From Bacteroidales bacterium (GTDB taxonomy: Bacteria; Bacteroidota; Bacteroidia; Bacteroidales; WCHB1-69), in NCBI GenBank assembly GCA_017554325.1, contig JAFZIP010000007.1:124001-188000 (forward strand): a stretch of DNA of 64,000 nucleotides. The letters are read 5' to 3'. The stretch's first letter is position 1. Every line of letters begins with the position of its first letter. Below the pieces are notes generated by a model. The model saw only the letters and a program-made list of their open reading frames with translations, did not search any database and had not been told where the DNA came from. The position numbers and the translations under genes are program-made. This document shows positions 41,801-49,371 of this stretch, piece by piece.

Positions 41801-43829
41801 TGAGGGTGACTTCAGATCCACTATGAGTGATGCGTTGTGTAATGCTGGTCACTTCACCAGTGGTCTGTGATACGTTGTCAATGTCCGTGTAGTCCATCCG
41901 GACGGTGCCGTTGCCCGTTTTGTTTACGGAAACGTTGTAGCCAAAGTCGGCCACAAAGTCAATGGCCTCGGTAATCGTCGCGACATAATTATTGTAAGTG
42001 CTTTGTAACACACCGTTCCCGTCTGTCCAACGAACGAAGGTGAGGCCAGAGGCGGGGGTGGCGTTGATGGTGACGATATCGTGGGTGTGTATGCTGGTTG
42101 AGCTGACGGTAAAGTCATTATTGATACCCACTGTACCCAAACCGGTTTCGCGTACAGAGACGGTTACATTATGGGTTGGCGGTTCGGTGATGCTGGCAAC
42201 GACAACACCGGGGTCGGAGTCGTTGTGGTTGGCATCGCCTTGCACTTTATACCATACATAGTAATTCCCCCATGATTTTCCGGTGGGAATACTTGTCGAA
42301 TAACCACTGGTGGGGGGCGTAATGTCATCCGTGCCCAGGGCGTACACCATATCGCCGCCGGTAGCGGTGCCACCATCGGTAAGAAGGCTGATGGTGCTGT
42401 TGAGGTATTCCATATCCACACCGGATGTCGGCGCGGTCACCACTGATGAGGCTGCCTTTGCAATGGAAACAGTAGCAGAACCGATAAAGTTGCTGTAGTG
42501 GTCGGCGCTGACTTGATAAAAGACTGTATAGTTGCCGGCGTTGGTGTAGGTGAGACTTTCGAGGTTGCAGCCACCGTATGTGGTGCCATATTTGATGGTA
42601 AGACCTGAGGTGGTGGATGCATTGGGATCAGGTTCAGTAACGGTGACGTTGATTCCATAAGCCGTTGTGCCGTCGTAAGTTCCAGATGTGTTTGTTGCTG
42701 AAGCCGAAATAGGATAGTTGACATTCAATATGCGCTTGGCATTTTCATAGTCAGCATGATAGACGGTAACTTGAGTGGGGGTTCCATCAAAACATGTGGA
42801 GGGAATAGTGATGATGAAGTTCTGTCCTATGACATTGGACATGTCCAGCTCGTGTGTGGTCTCGCCGATGACAATCTTGATTTTTTTCGTTGGGTCAGTC
42901 TCGCCCCAATAGCCTTTCACCAGCACAGTGTTGTCCGTAGTAGAAGCGAAGTTTGCCGTCAAGTTGCCAATAAGGGTAGAGAACGTGATGTCATCCAATA
43001 GGTTACCAGAGTTGGGCGTTTGCGCTTCCGACACAAATCCAAATCGCGTCACTGTCTGTCCTTCTGGAATGGTATATACACCTTGTGCCGTCCACCATCC
43101 GTTATAATTGGCACTTTTCGTTAGACGAAGGTACTGCAAATCGGATTCAGATGCGAAACCACGGGTGCTGGCATTATTGTCCTTATCCGTCACTCCATTA
43201 TAACGGAAAAAAGCTGCGGTGTTCACATCTATCTGCGGGTTTAGGTTGTCTGCCCAACCGGAGGCATTGATGATATTACCGTTGCCGTCACGGTTTGGTG
43301 CGCCAATCTCCACATACATCGGTTGTACTTCATTTCCACCGGATGTGACTCCATGCTTCAAGGTCCAGCGAATCACATCATTGCCGCAAGTGGTAAGATC
43401 CTGATATAACATAGTGGCATGATAGCAGTTCATCTCTACATACTTGTCCGACATAAGAATGGTGGAGTTATGTTGGCAATTGTGCGTACTGGAGCCATCG
43501 GTATATTCAAACAACGTACCGCGCCACCAGCTCAACTCAGTTGTGTTCCAACCCTCATCAACACCGTGGAACACTACGTTTGTCGCGTATTTATTACCAC
43601 CGGAATCGAAGTTTGGGTTGTTTGGACAGGTGTTGTACGTTACGTTATTATACGTAAAGACCATCCACGGCTCCTCATCAAAACTTCCGTTAAAAATCTG
43701 CGTTGGCGTATAGATGCTTGTATTGTCAGCCACTACTATGGGGGTACAAAGGCTCTGTCCCCAGGCAGGGGTGGTGAAAATAGCCGCAAGTAGCATGACA
43801 ATGATCGTTTGGACTGGTTTTCTATGCAT
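35865..43829 (-). CDS. giant secreted repeat protein with C-terminal FISUMP domain
   Basis: 2654 residues. Signal peptide 1-25 (ends PAWGQS). The N-terminal 270 residues form an adhesin-like domain. Many beta-rich repeats follow: bacterial-repeat (InlB/Listeria-type) units such as YYVTF-like GYNVSVNKTGNGTVRMDY and FNSNGGTNVAPITQDYG with DGWIPAIPSTMPAENLELTAQW, MBG-like units, and a GLUG-like region (about 1570-1720, GGIAGRAIGNCNLINCRS, GGLVGNSTGTTIEGC). The last about 190 residues are a FISUMP domain (NIGNKCWMAENLRT, GFDWRPSGMYN, SVRCIQD). No T9SS tail seen. Probable surface adhesin; function inferred. Largest gene in the window. Confidence 0.85.
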   Translation of the reverse strand: MHRKPVQTIIVMLLAAIFTTPAWGQSLCTPIVVADNTSIYTPTQIFNGSFDEEPWMVFTYNNVTYNTCPNNPNFDSGGNKYATNVVFHGVDEGWNTTELSWWRGTLFEYTDGSSTHNCQHNSTILMSDKYVEMNCYHATMLYQDLTTCGNDVIRWTLKHGVTSGGNEVQPMYVEIGAPNRDGNGNIINASGWADNLNPQIDVNTAAFFRYNGVTDKDNNASTRGFASESDLQYLRLTKSANYNGWWTAQGVYTIPEGQTVTRFGFVSEAQTPNSGNLLDDITFSTLIGNLTANFASTTDNTVLVKGYWGETDPTKKIKIVIGETTHELDMSNVIGQNFIITIPSTCFDGTPTQVTVYHADYENAKRILNVNYPISASATNTSGTYDGTTAYGINVTVTEPDPNASTTSGLTIKYGTTYGGCNLESLTYTNAGNYTVFYQVSADHYSNFIGSATVSIAKAASSVVTAPTSGVDMEYLNSTISLLTDGGTATGGDMVYALGTDDITPPTSGYSTSIPTGKSWGNYYVWYKVQGDANHNDSDPGVVVASITEPPTHNVTVSVRETGLGTVGINNDFTVSSTSIHTHDIVTINATPASGLTFVRWTDGNGVLQSTYNNYVATITEAIDFVADFGYNVSVNKTGNGTVRMDYTDIDNVSQTTGEVTSITQRITHSGSEVTLTATPDAHYHFKYWTNSLDDQKVTTNTLTFTPSATITYTAVFAVDTHNVSIALNDPTKGNVFIKQVTQTEDFESGSIPSSWTITGTGQWKVVSNVSGQTGSYCIKSGNAGNPNSTSTITLNINLAHNGSISFRSRISSEVGWDFGIFSIDGTQRLSKSGNEGWTTDTYEVSAGNHTFAWYYTKDNSVNKFDDVFYVDDIVIKEMVPASTEPYRYTYGQTCDILAVPKLYHHLKNWTDENDNVAGTADGKSFAVSGDTTLTANFEASQYTVTLKQGTEDADNWSFSPSTARAGETVTVTYSGTKPIRSLQCPTTYEINSSSDVTTAVNNFNSHPGSRLLFNTDITANLTFTASEGEIDFNNHTLTGYVYAQNNVLGKSITFKDGTVTGGYDGAGGWNNWYYGTVMMENINVSTNQAVWTDGHAYIFCSGNYGPIQNLTRNGADVPGTAVIYNDVTYTSLNTGNNSNWHAGQTSFLNHNATPLVDYDLMEVMPDQQCQQCRQWTFTMPGYNVEATVDYFAVLTLAADGNGTVALDGITAGITDNGNGTYTLPRGTTVTINATPAEHHYMQKWNDEAALNSNVAVSTTFTVTKDTTLTAYFVHKPTLTLNSNPTTRGTVKPEGAPNQLPAGVVQGNNANEYIVDYDTTVKVVATPIDHYHLASWNNIGGNNLTQYVTLTRDSLITGAFAIDTFTLTLKTNDQTMGTLAVVNTGNDAIVSHGTDATGTSTYKVNYGAEVIFKATANTGYHVGSWSNGATVTDLAESTQTITVTSDSTITANFAASQFTISFNSNGGTNVAPITQDYGTTIVAPANPTRENLVFDGWIPAIPSTMPAENLELTAQWNFQGSGTETDPYIIPSTDVWNLLAQKVNAGNTYENKVFLQTADISDVTNMVGSPSTMFSGTYDGGGHTITLNLPTATADDAGPFRSINGATIKNLHTAGTVDGGVYGYAGGIAGRAIGNCNLINCRSSVTITASKDGDGSHGGLVGNSTGTTIEGCIFDGRLITTNNTYNCGGLVGWSQSGTIVHNCLFAPTEFTPAMAANWSSTIGRDGGNNGANYTIINTYYTQEFGWHHQGKQVRSITGGEGVTVANAGTDTVYNVSGITTYGTGIKYNNVLYGGNGDVISLNLSHENQAGHTFNQYTVAGGGTLANSTTNNPTLTMTDADQVINVEWKADLAWQLGDQPVPIEGVSGYVGFENHVTFPTLSNPHNITVTYSSTNTDVATINATGDITFVAAGETTIKATFTGNSDYASDEVTYTLTVKNPDTLTLASNNPQWGSVTLDNASSSNTYPTSTENIYCVLPGTDVTINAAAIQLYHVASWSDEGQHDLSANASYDEYFVTNPDRFPAKSSITITMTGDTTMIATFDINIYNINAAVANGQSELGTVQVAYTDVSNQAQTIATTTTMTEVQATALKGSTTTLTAIPEAGFHFVNWTNGNVVLGTDPTLTSTEDLTATANFDTTHAELAWSEDEFTGYTMINFNNYTPTLNNPHNVNVRYGLVENVTSVKVNPETGYITNDYNVPRLITQGTYHIYAVHETDQTYYYDSVVYTLNVNWGAVVSILKNIEEGGTTAFQNAENDLTHAYSSNNAMMAYLAPGASFTVSADANEGYHFSKWQTGDNVAGYTDFATTSEATYTAPAQITSMFSIGLKAIFDTNTYALNVLSDNTEMGSVSGSNPAAKHFLNYEISATPTLGYFFDQWNDGNTDNPRTVSLISDSTFTAYFAPDTFTITYMDGDVKLKVDTFLYRQPITEYTTSKEKWRFDGWDPEVPELMPAENLTVYAIWYRLCEPLEDVDHNTYPSVNIGNKCWMAENLRTLHYYDGREITNIYEYQSSLYPNAEENVTIFGRLYDWYDAADASRPTRSTRIQGICPQGWFLPNEEDFELLNNADLHTLRSTNYWLYNNGDNSTGFDWRPSGMYNMNTQRYENLLGNAYLWSSFSTSSTEAHCHMADCNCYLIYDMITQKENAYSVRCIQD

Positions 43830-43866
43830 AAATCGGTTGGTTAAGTGTTTTTGTGTTTAAAAGTTG

Positions 43867-43874
43867 CAAAAATA
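43867..43874 (-). promoter_or_regulatory. -7 promoter element before the giant gene
   Basis: Reads TATTTTTG on the minus strand, 37 bases before the ATG at 43829. Confidence 0.5.
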
Positions 43875-44008
43875 CAAAAATATTCCACACGCACGCGCGA
43901 GGACGAAAAAACATTATAATTTGGACGAAGAAATAGAATGGGTGACTAAAAGTTATATGTCATCTTTTTGGAAATCAAATATTTCCAATTTGCAGATGTA
44001 ACTTTTCG

Positions 44009-45145
44009 TCAGATACCCATCGTCCACAAATTCTTAAAGAAATCTAGTACATATACGCACTCTATATCGCCGACACTTCGATTGATGGGATCTAAGGAAA
44101 TTATCATTTTACGACTATTCGGATGTTCCTCTCCAAAAGCCTTCAACCCCTTAAGATGCTTTGGCATAACCTCTTCCACTGATTTGATCTCAATAGCGAC
44201 TCTTGCATCACCCATCACAACATCCACTTCCACTCCCGTATAGGTTCGCCAGTACGAGAGTTTCTCCTCAGAATGTGAATAATGCATCCAGGCATAAAGT
44301 TCCTGAATGACAAGATGTTCGAATGCATGACCATACTCAGGGGTTCCTCTTACCAATTCCTTGCGATGCAACAAATAATTGGCTACTCCGACATCAAAAT
44401 AGTAAAACTTCGGCGCTTGCACCAATTTTCTCTTCATCACCTTTCTGAATGCCGGAATACGATAGCCCACAAGTGTATCTTCCAGTATATCAAAGTAAGA
44501 ACTCACCGTAGTTGCGCTCACGCCGCAATCGGAAGCGATATTGTTGTAATTAACCATCTCGCCATCGGTAAGTGCGGCCACTTCCAGAAATCGATGAAAT
44601 GCATTGAGATTTCTGACCAGAGCTTCTTCTTTGATCTCCTCTTTCAGATAAACTTGTACATAGGCCTCCAATTGACGAGTTGGATTCTTGGACAAGTAAT
44701 GAGTGGGGACCATGCCGTAACAGATGGCCCTTTCAAGATTGAAATCGGGAATTTCAGCACTGACAAATGGATAGAAATAAACTGGAAGAGCCCTTCCTCC
44801 AAGAGTGTTCTTTCCCTTTCTTTTCAATTTACGGGCACTTGAGCCGCACAGTATAAAAATAAGCTGTTTTTCTGAAATCAACCGATGAACTTCATTGAGC
44901 AATTCCGGCACTTCCGGAATCTCATCAATGATGACCAAGGTTCCTTCTGCCTTGTCATGCAGCGTCTCGTAGAGCAATTCGGGATGTCGGGTGAAACGAT
45001 TTTTAAGATTAGAATCAAGCAGGTCGATATAGAAGGTGTCTGGAAATTGTTGACGCAAAGCAGTCGATTTTCCTGTCTGGCGAGCTCCAAATAAAAAAAT
45101 ACTTCCTTCTAATTCTTTGTTAATCTGTAATATACGGTTAAGCAT
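44009..45145 (-). CDS. AAA ATPase with DUF4143 domain (second copy)
   Basis: 378 residues: Walker A LFGARQTGKSTA at about 18-29, Walker B TLVIIDEIPEVPEL, arginine-finger region SSARKLKRKGKNTLGGR, HTH-like linker, and a C-terminal DUF4143 domain with VEVDVVMGDARVAIEIKSVEE. Only distantly similar to the ATPase at 34326-35675, so not a recent duplicate. It lies 179 bases upstream of the giant gene start, on the same strand. Two near-palindromic direct repeats lie just upstream. Confidence 0.85.
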   Translation of the reverse strand: MLNRILQINKELEGSIFLFGARQTGKSTALRQQFPDTFYIDLLDSNLKNRFTRHPELLYETLHDKAEGTLVIIDEIPEVPELLNEVHRLISEKQLIFILCGSSARKLKRKGKNTLGGRALPVYFYPFVSAEIPDFNLERAICYGMVPTHYLSKNPTRQLEAYVQVYLKEEIKEEALVRNLNAFHRFLEVAALTDGEMVNYNNIASDCGVSATTVSSYFDILEDTLVGYRIPAFRKVMKRKLVQAPKFYYFDVGVANYLLHRKELVRGTPEYGHAFEHLVIQELYAWMHYSHSEEKLSYWRTYTGVEVDVVMGDARVAIEIKSVEEVMPKHLKGLKAFGEEHPNSRKMIISLDPINRSVGDIECVYVLDFFKNLWTMGI

Positions 45146-45166
45146 AGCCTATATGATTTTCATTTA

Positions 45167-45222
45167 TACTTTGGATTTTCAACGAAAATCACAAGTGTTA
45201 CTTTGGATTTTCAATGAAAATC
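45167..45222. promoter_or_regulatory. tandem palindromic repeats upstream of the second DUF4143 ATPase
   Basis: Two copies of a 24-base unit, TACTTTGGATTTTCA plus AYGAAAATC (45167-45190 and 45199-45222), 32 bases apart. Each contains an inverted repeat GATTTTCA-A-TGAAAATC (one mismatch in the first copy). The spacing of about three helical turns and position 22-77 bases before the ATPase ATG suggest an operator. Identity of the binding protein is unknown. Confidence 0.6.
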
Positions 45223-45307
45223 AAGTGCAAAATTAATAATTATTTTTGATTATCGAACGTGTTTGACTTTTTTGCACAAAAAAAGGCCAAGTTTGGAATA
45301 CGTCTGT

Positions 45308-46879
45308 TCATCGTGAAGAGTGTTTTTCAGCGTCTTGTTCTGCAATGCGATATCTGGGTATCGGCTTAATGTACAAGTCGGATATTTTATACGGGCGATA
45401 TTCGTCCAACCATCTGAAATCCTGCAGCTTGCGATCCTTGTCTTCCAATTGTTTGTCTGGATGTATCTTGCCGTCGGGTTGGTCGTAGAACCGTATCTGG
45501 CTGATTTTGTTCTCCTCCAGAAAGATACTCATCTCGTTGGTGATAGAGGTGTTGATGCCGATGAGTGAACTGTCCTCTTCCTGCAAATAGTAGATGCATT
45601 CGGCATTGTTGATGATATCTACACGGTACAGTTCCCTGTTTCTGATATATCCTGTGATGTTGATGCCTTTGATCTGGTTGAACTCCGTGTTGTCGAAAAG
45701 ACCGCCTACGATGAAACCTGCTTTGCAAAGGTCAATCCGCATGTTGGCGGTATCCAAGATGGTAAAGTGTATGGTGTCGGCGGAAAGCTGGTATCCTTCC
45801 GACCAGGCCACGGGATTGTAATACATGGTGATGAGCGAGTCCTCCACCAAATACATCAGCGAGTCGCAGGCCCCCTGCAGGTTGTGCCTGTAAAATTTGA
45901 CCTTGTTGTATGCGGCCATCCATTGCGCAGATTGGTTGCTGTCGAACAGGATTTTCAGCGTGTCTGCGTGCAGGTATAGGGAGTCGTTGTTGTCAATCAG
46001 GATCAGCAGGGTGCTGTCGGTGGCAATGGACAATCCTCCGTTTTCGTGGTGTTCCACAAAATTGCCTTTGAGGATGTAGTTTTGCTCGGTGTCCACGACG
46101 GTGACATTGTTCCAAGCCCGTCCGAATTCAAGATCCTTGTAATAATGCACGGAGTCGGCGAACAGTTTCTGGGCTTTGTTGAATATCTGCACGTCGCCCG
46201 TGAGTTGCGCGTTTTCCCGTTCCGTGTCGTACCAGCCCCGGTTGGTAAATATCTCACTGCTGTCTTCGGAGCCCAACAGGTGGGTGGGGGAGATGAAGAA
46301 GGCAATCTTGCTCTGTGCGTTGTAACGCAATGAGTCGCAGTCCATGCGGTAGGTCTTACTTTTGAGCTGCACGTCGCCATTTCCGTAAGCGTCGTCTGTT
46401 TTGGTGTAGTAACGTCCGGTTTGGCTGGAGAGCGTGTCTTCCCCGTTGTAGATTCTCCCGCCAGTCAGATAATAGCCCATGTCCAAGTTGAGGTCGTAGA
46501 TCAAACTGTCCGACAGAAGATAGGATTTTTTCTTCTCCAGCCGCACATTGTTCGCGATGGAGGCAATCTTGAGGTCGCCGTCGTAATAGGCTTTGCGGCC
46601 GTAAAGGACCACGGAATCCCCGACTCGGATTTTCACCCGGTCGCCAAATGCGATGAGGTAGTTCTCCTTTTCGTACAGGTACGCGCTGTCACAATACCCT
46701 CGGATGTTGTCCTGCGCGAATGCCACGTGCCCGATCAACCGTTGTGCCCCGGGCAGGAACTCTTCGTCATAGAGTCCGATGTCCGCCCGGTATTGGATTT
46801 TGCGGTTGTTCTGGGCGGTCGTGGTGCAGACCATACCCAGAAGGAGGCAGAGAAGGAATAGGAGCTCAAGCCGGCGCAT
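45308..46879 (-). CDS. OstA-like (LptA/LptD N-terminal type) periplasmic protein
   Basis: 523 residues: signal peptide 1-22 (ends TTTAQ), then a long run of beta-jellyroll OstA repeats (GHVAFAQDNIRGYCDSAYLYEKENYLIAFGDRVKI..., GDVQIFNKAQKLFADSVHYYKDL). These folds bind and move lipopolysaccharide across the periplasm. The Bacteroidota OstA-like proteins are long; the precise partner is not shown by neighbours. It starts 2 bases after the upstream MORN-type lipoprotein gene on the same strand. Confidence 0.85.
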   Translation of the reverse strand: MRRLELLFLLCLLLGMVCTTTAQNNRKIQYRADIGLYDEEFLPGAQRLIGHVAFAQDNIRGYCDSAYLYEKENYLIAFGDRVKIRVGDSVVLYGRKAYYDGDLKIASIANNVRLEKKKSYLLSDSLIYDLNLDMGYYLTGGRIYNGEDTLSSQTGRYYTKTDDAYGNGDVQLKSKTYRMDCDSLRYNAQSKIAFFISPTHLLGSEDSSEIFTNRGWYDTERENAQLTGDVQIFNKAQKLFADSVHYYKDLEFGRAWNNVTVVDTEQNYILKGNFVEHHENGGLSIATDSTLLILIDNNDSLYLHADTLKILFDSNQSAQWMAAYNKVKFYRHNLQGACDSLMYLVEDSLITMYYNPVAWSEGYQLSADTIHFTILDTANMRIDLCKAGFIVGGLFDNTEFNQIKGINITGYIRNRELYRVDIINNAECIYYLQEEDSSLIGINTSITNEMSIFLEENKISQIRFYDQPDGKIHPDKQLEDKDRKLQDFRWLDEYRPYKISDLYIKPIPRYRIAEQDAEKHSSR

Positions 46880-46881
46880 GG

Positions 46882-47550
46882 TTAGGGTATCAATGTGGAG
46901 TCAATGTGTTGTGATACAATGCGATCTTGCTTGAATGTAATCTCTTTATACACTTTTCCGGCAGGATTGTAGTATATTTCCTTGCCTTCCTTGAGGTTGT
47001 GCACATAGTGGGTAATCCTGCTGGTCCTGCCGATGGCATCATAGGAAATCAGGTCGCCGGTTCCGTTTGTGAAATGTCCTTCGCCCACAATAACCCCTCG
47101 TTCATCGTAATATGTCCAGTCGCCATCGAACAAGTCGTTCTTGAACATGCCTTCAGCCTTGATCTGTCCGTTGAAATGGAATTGCTTGTGTGGACCTTCT
47201 TTCTTACCATGCACATAGAAAGTCTCTTGGGTTTTCTCTCCATTGGGAGAGTACATGGTTTCCACCCCTTCTATAGAGTCGTTGACATAGACACAATAGG
47301 TGTCCAGGTTTCCGTTTTCAAAATATCGATAAAAATCGCCGTTGCGTTTGCCATTTTTCATCTCTACTTCTATCTCAATCGTGTTGGGCCAGTGGAACAT
47401 GTACACGCTTTTTCCGGTCTCCTTTCCGAATTTATAGTGGATGATGGATTGGAGCCGTCCGTCAGGATAGTAATTCTTCTCAGTCTTGGTGCAGGAGCAC
47501 AGTGCGACAACTGCCACCAGAAAAAAGAATGCTGTGCACGTTTTTTTCAT
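46882..47550 (-). CDS. lipoprotein with MORN/YwqK-type repeats
   Basis: 222 residues. Lipoprotein signal with lipobox VALCSC (Cys19-20 region), then repeated units of the YwqK/MORN kind such as YYPDGRLQSIIHYKFGKETG, NGKRNGDFYRYFENGNLDTYC and GVIVGEGHFTNGTGDLISYD. The family is often labelled antitoxin, which is not supported here; an envelope scaffold is more plausible. ATG 47550 starts the lipoprotein signal. Its -7 element is at 47572-47579. It lies directly upstream of the OstA-like gene, with which it is probably co-transcribed. Confidence 0.8.
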   Translation of the reverse strand: MKKTCTAFFFLVAVVALCSCTKTEKNYYPDGRLQSIIHYKFGKETGKSVYMFHWPNTIEIEVEMKNGKRNGDFYRYFENGNLDTYCVYVNDSIEGVETMYSPNGEKTQETFYVHGKKEGPHKQFHFNGQIKAEGMFKNDLFDGDWTYYDERGVIVGEGHFTNGTGDLISYDAIGRTSRITHYVHNLKEGKEIYYNPAGKVYKEITFKQDRIVSQHIDSTLIP

Positions 47551-47571
47551 AATCATTTTGCGTTTAGGCCG

Positions 47572-47579
47572 CAAAAGTA
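47572..47579 (-). promoter_or_regulatory. -7 promoter element before the MORN-type lipoprotein
   Basis: Reads TACTTTTG on the minus strand, 21 bases before the ATG at 47550. Confidence 0.55.
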
Positions 47580-47605
47580 CAAAAAAACGAAGGCAAATGC
47601 AATAG

Positions 47606-47653
47606 AAAAAAATACAGCCGGATTTTTCTGAAAACAGGTTTTCTCCGGCTGTA
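47606..47653 (-). terminator. rho-independent terminator of the T9SS gene at 47672
   Basis: Arms TACAGCCGGA (47613-47622) and TCCGGCTGTA (47644-47653), followed on the minus strand by a run of seven T. It begins 18 bases after the gene stop. Confidence 0.8.
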
Positions 47654-47671
47654 AACGAATACCGCCCCTGC

Positions 47672-49222
47672 TTAATACTTGACCACTTTTTTCTGGATGA
47701 TGCCCGATGAAGTGTGCACTTTCAGGATATATGTGCCGCAGGGAATGTCGGAGATGACGAAAGATTGGGTCTCCTGAGGATGGCTCCAGGTCTTCACTGT
47801 TTGCCCGAGCAGGTTGTACAGGGTCATGGATTGCACGGTTGTGCGGCCCAGATGGATTTTGAAATCGGATTGGGCAGGGTTAGGATAAATGCCAAAAGTG
47901 CCGGAATTGAAATCCGCAACGGCAGTGCTGTCTCCTGCTTCCGTGAACTTTGTGATTCTGATGTTGTTGAGCTGGGTGTTCCCTTTGTCGGAGGCTTGCA
48001 ATGTCCATCGGATATACCTGGCATCGTGCTCAGAGATGGAATAGGAGAATCGGGTGAAGTTGTCCACGGATATGTCATCCCCGAAGATGGTGGCTAAGGG
48101 AGTCCAGCTTTGGCCATCGACGGAATAGCTGACCGTGAAGGTGACTCCTTCGTATGCTGACGGGTTGGATCCGCCCTTTTTGCCTTTCAGTTCAAAAAAC
48201 AGGGTGTCCGGAGCACTGTCCAGGTGGGCAACCAAACTGGCTTCGCCTGCGTGCGAGGATTCGAATTTGACGGAACCATCCGAGTAGGAGCTTCCTAAAT
48301 GATAGCCTCTGAAACCTCTCATCTGCAGAATGTCTGTATGGGAGGAGTTGCTGTTGTCGGAAATGTCGAAGGGAAGGATCACCAGCGAGTTGGTGTCCAG
48401 GATGGTGTAAGAGGCTGTGGCAACTTCACTGTCGTACATGTTTTCCTTCGTGGCGACGGCTTTGACCGTGCAACTAGAGTTGATGGTAAGGGGCCCTTCG
48501 TAGCGGTTGGCGCGGTCGGTTGGCGCGCTGTTGTCCATTGTGTAGTATATCACGGCCCCTTCCGTGGATGTGGTGATGTTGACGATTTGAGGCTCGTAGT
48601 AGGTGCCACCTGCAGGGGAGAGGGTCGGTTTAGCTGCGGTTTCCAGCATAGTCTCTTCTCCAACTACCAGCGCGAGGTCGTCAATACGGTAATCTACACG
48701 TGCCAGATTGGAGAACCGAATATGAAGATTGGCACAGGATGGAATTCCGGGGTAGCGCACCCGGTACCATCCTGACGTGCCGGTTCCAGTGGGCAGCGTG
48801 TCCCATAAGTGCAATCTTGTCCATTGAAGGCTGTCGGCGGAGACCTCGACCACCAGACTGTTGCCATTCTCGGCGTTTGTCTTCCGCAGACCGCAATAGA
48901 GAGATAGGTTTGTGTCGGCGGCCATGTTGAGACTGGATACCATGAACCACTTGACCGTGTCGTTGACCATCACGTTGCCGCCGCCAGAGGCCATGCCGTA
49001 GTTGTTCGATGCGCTGGAATTCCGGATGTCACAGGTGCCGTCACCGGTGTAAATGACCGATTGGTTTTGCCAGCCTGTGTAGTTTTGCACCAGTGTGTTG
49101 GCGGTGGGGATGCCGAAATTTTCTTCGTAAACGACACGCTGAGCTTGTGCTGCTGACGGAATAAATCCGAAAACCACGGCAAATGAAAACAGAATGTAAC
49201 TGAGAAAGTCTTGCTTTTTCAT
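47672..49222 (-). CDS. T9SS-exported protein with chitobiase-type C-terminal-like domain
   Basis: 516 residues. Signal peptide 1-27 (ends SAAQAQ). A first beta-sandwich (about 28-190), a CHB_HEX_C_1-type module (about 193-270; GGTYYEPQIVNI, YYTMDNSAPT, INSSCTVKAVATKENMYDSE), a second beta-sandwich with GSNPSAYEGVTFTVSYSVDGQSW, and a T9SS sorting domain (FGIYPNPAQSDFKIHL...GTYILKVHTSSGIIQKKVVKY). No catalytic site seen; a surface binding protein is plausible. Its -7 element is at 49306-49313 and its terminator at 47606-47653. Confidence 0.8.
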   Translation of the reverse strand: MKKQDFLSYILFSFAVVFGFIPSAAQAQRVVYEENFGIPTANTLVQNYTGWQNQSVIYTGDGTCDIRNSSASNNYGMASGGGNVMVNDTVKWFMVSSLNMAADTNLSLYCGLRKTNAENGNSLVVEVSADSLQWTRLHLWDTLPTGTGTSGWYRVRYPGIPSCANLHIRFSNLARVDYRIDDLALVVGEETMLETAAKPTLSPAGGTYYEPQIVNITTSTEGAVIYYTMDNSAPTDRANRYEGPLTINSSCTVKAVATKENMYDSEVATASYTILDTNSLVILPFDISDNSNSSHTDILQMRGFRGYHLGSSYSDGSVKFESSHAGEASLVAHLDSAPDTLFFELKGKKGGSNPSAYEGVTFTVSYSVDGQSWTPLATIFGDDISVDNFTRFSYSISEHDARYIRWTLQASDKGNTQLNNIRITKFTEAGDSTAVADFNSGTFGIYPNPAQSDFKIHLGRTTVQSMTLYNLLGQTVKTWSHPQETQSFVISDIPCGTYILKVHTSSGIIQKKVVKY

Positions 49223-49305
49223 AGTTTTTCGTTTTTTTTAATGGTTAATAAATAAATTGTTGCAGACATAAATCTGCATTCATGGATATGCGTTCAAAAA
49301 CGGCG

Positions 49306-49313
49306 CAAAGATA
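49306..49313 (-). promoter_or_regulatory. -7 promoter element before the T9SS gene at 47672
   Basis: Reads TATCTTTG on the minus strand, 83 bases before the ATG at 49222. Confidence 0.5.
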
Positions 49314-49371
49314 AAATAAAAATCCGATAATGCAATATTTTGTGGAAAAATATTTAAAAGATAGTTAATAT

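Noticed and set aside
46882..47550. Toxin-antitoxin system antitoxin
   Set aside because: The YwqK-type label is often attached to MORN-repeat proteins, but here there is a lipoprotein signal and no toxin gene nearby.
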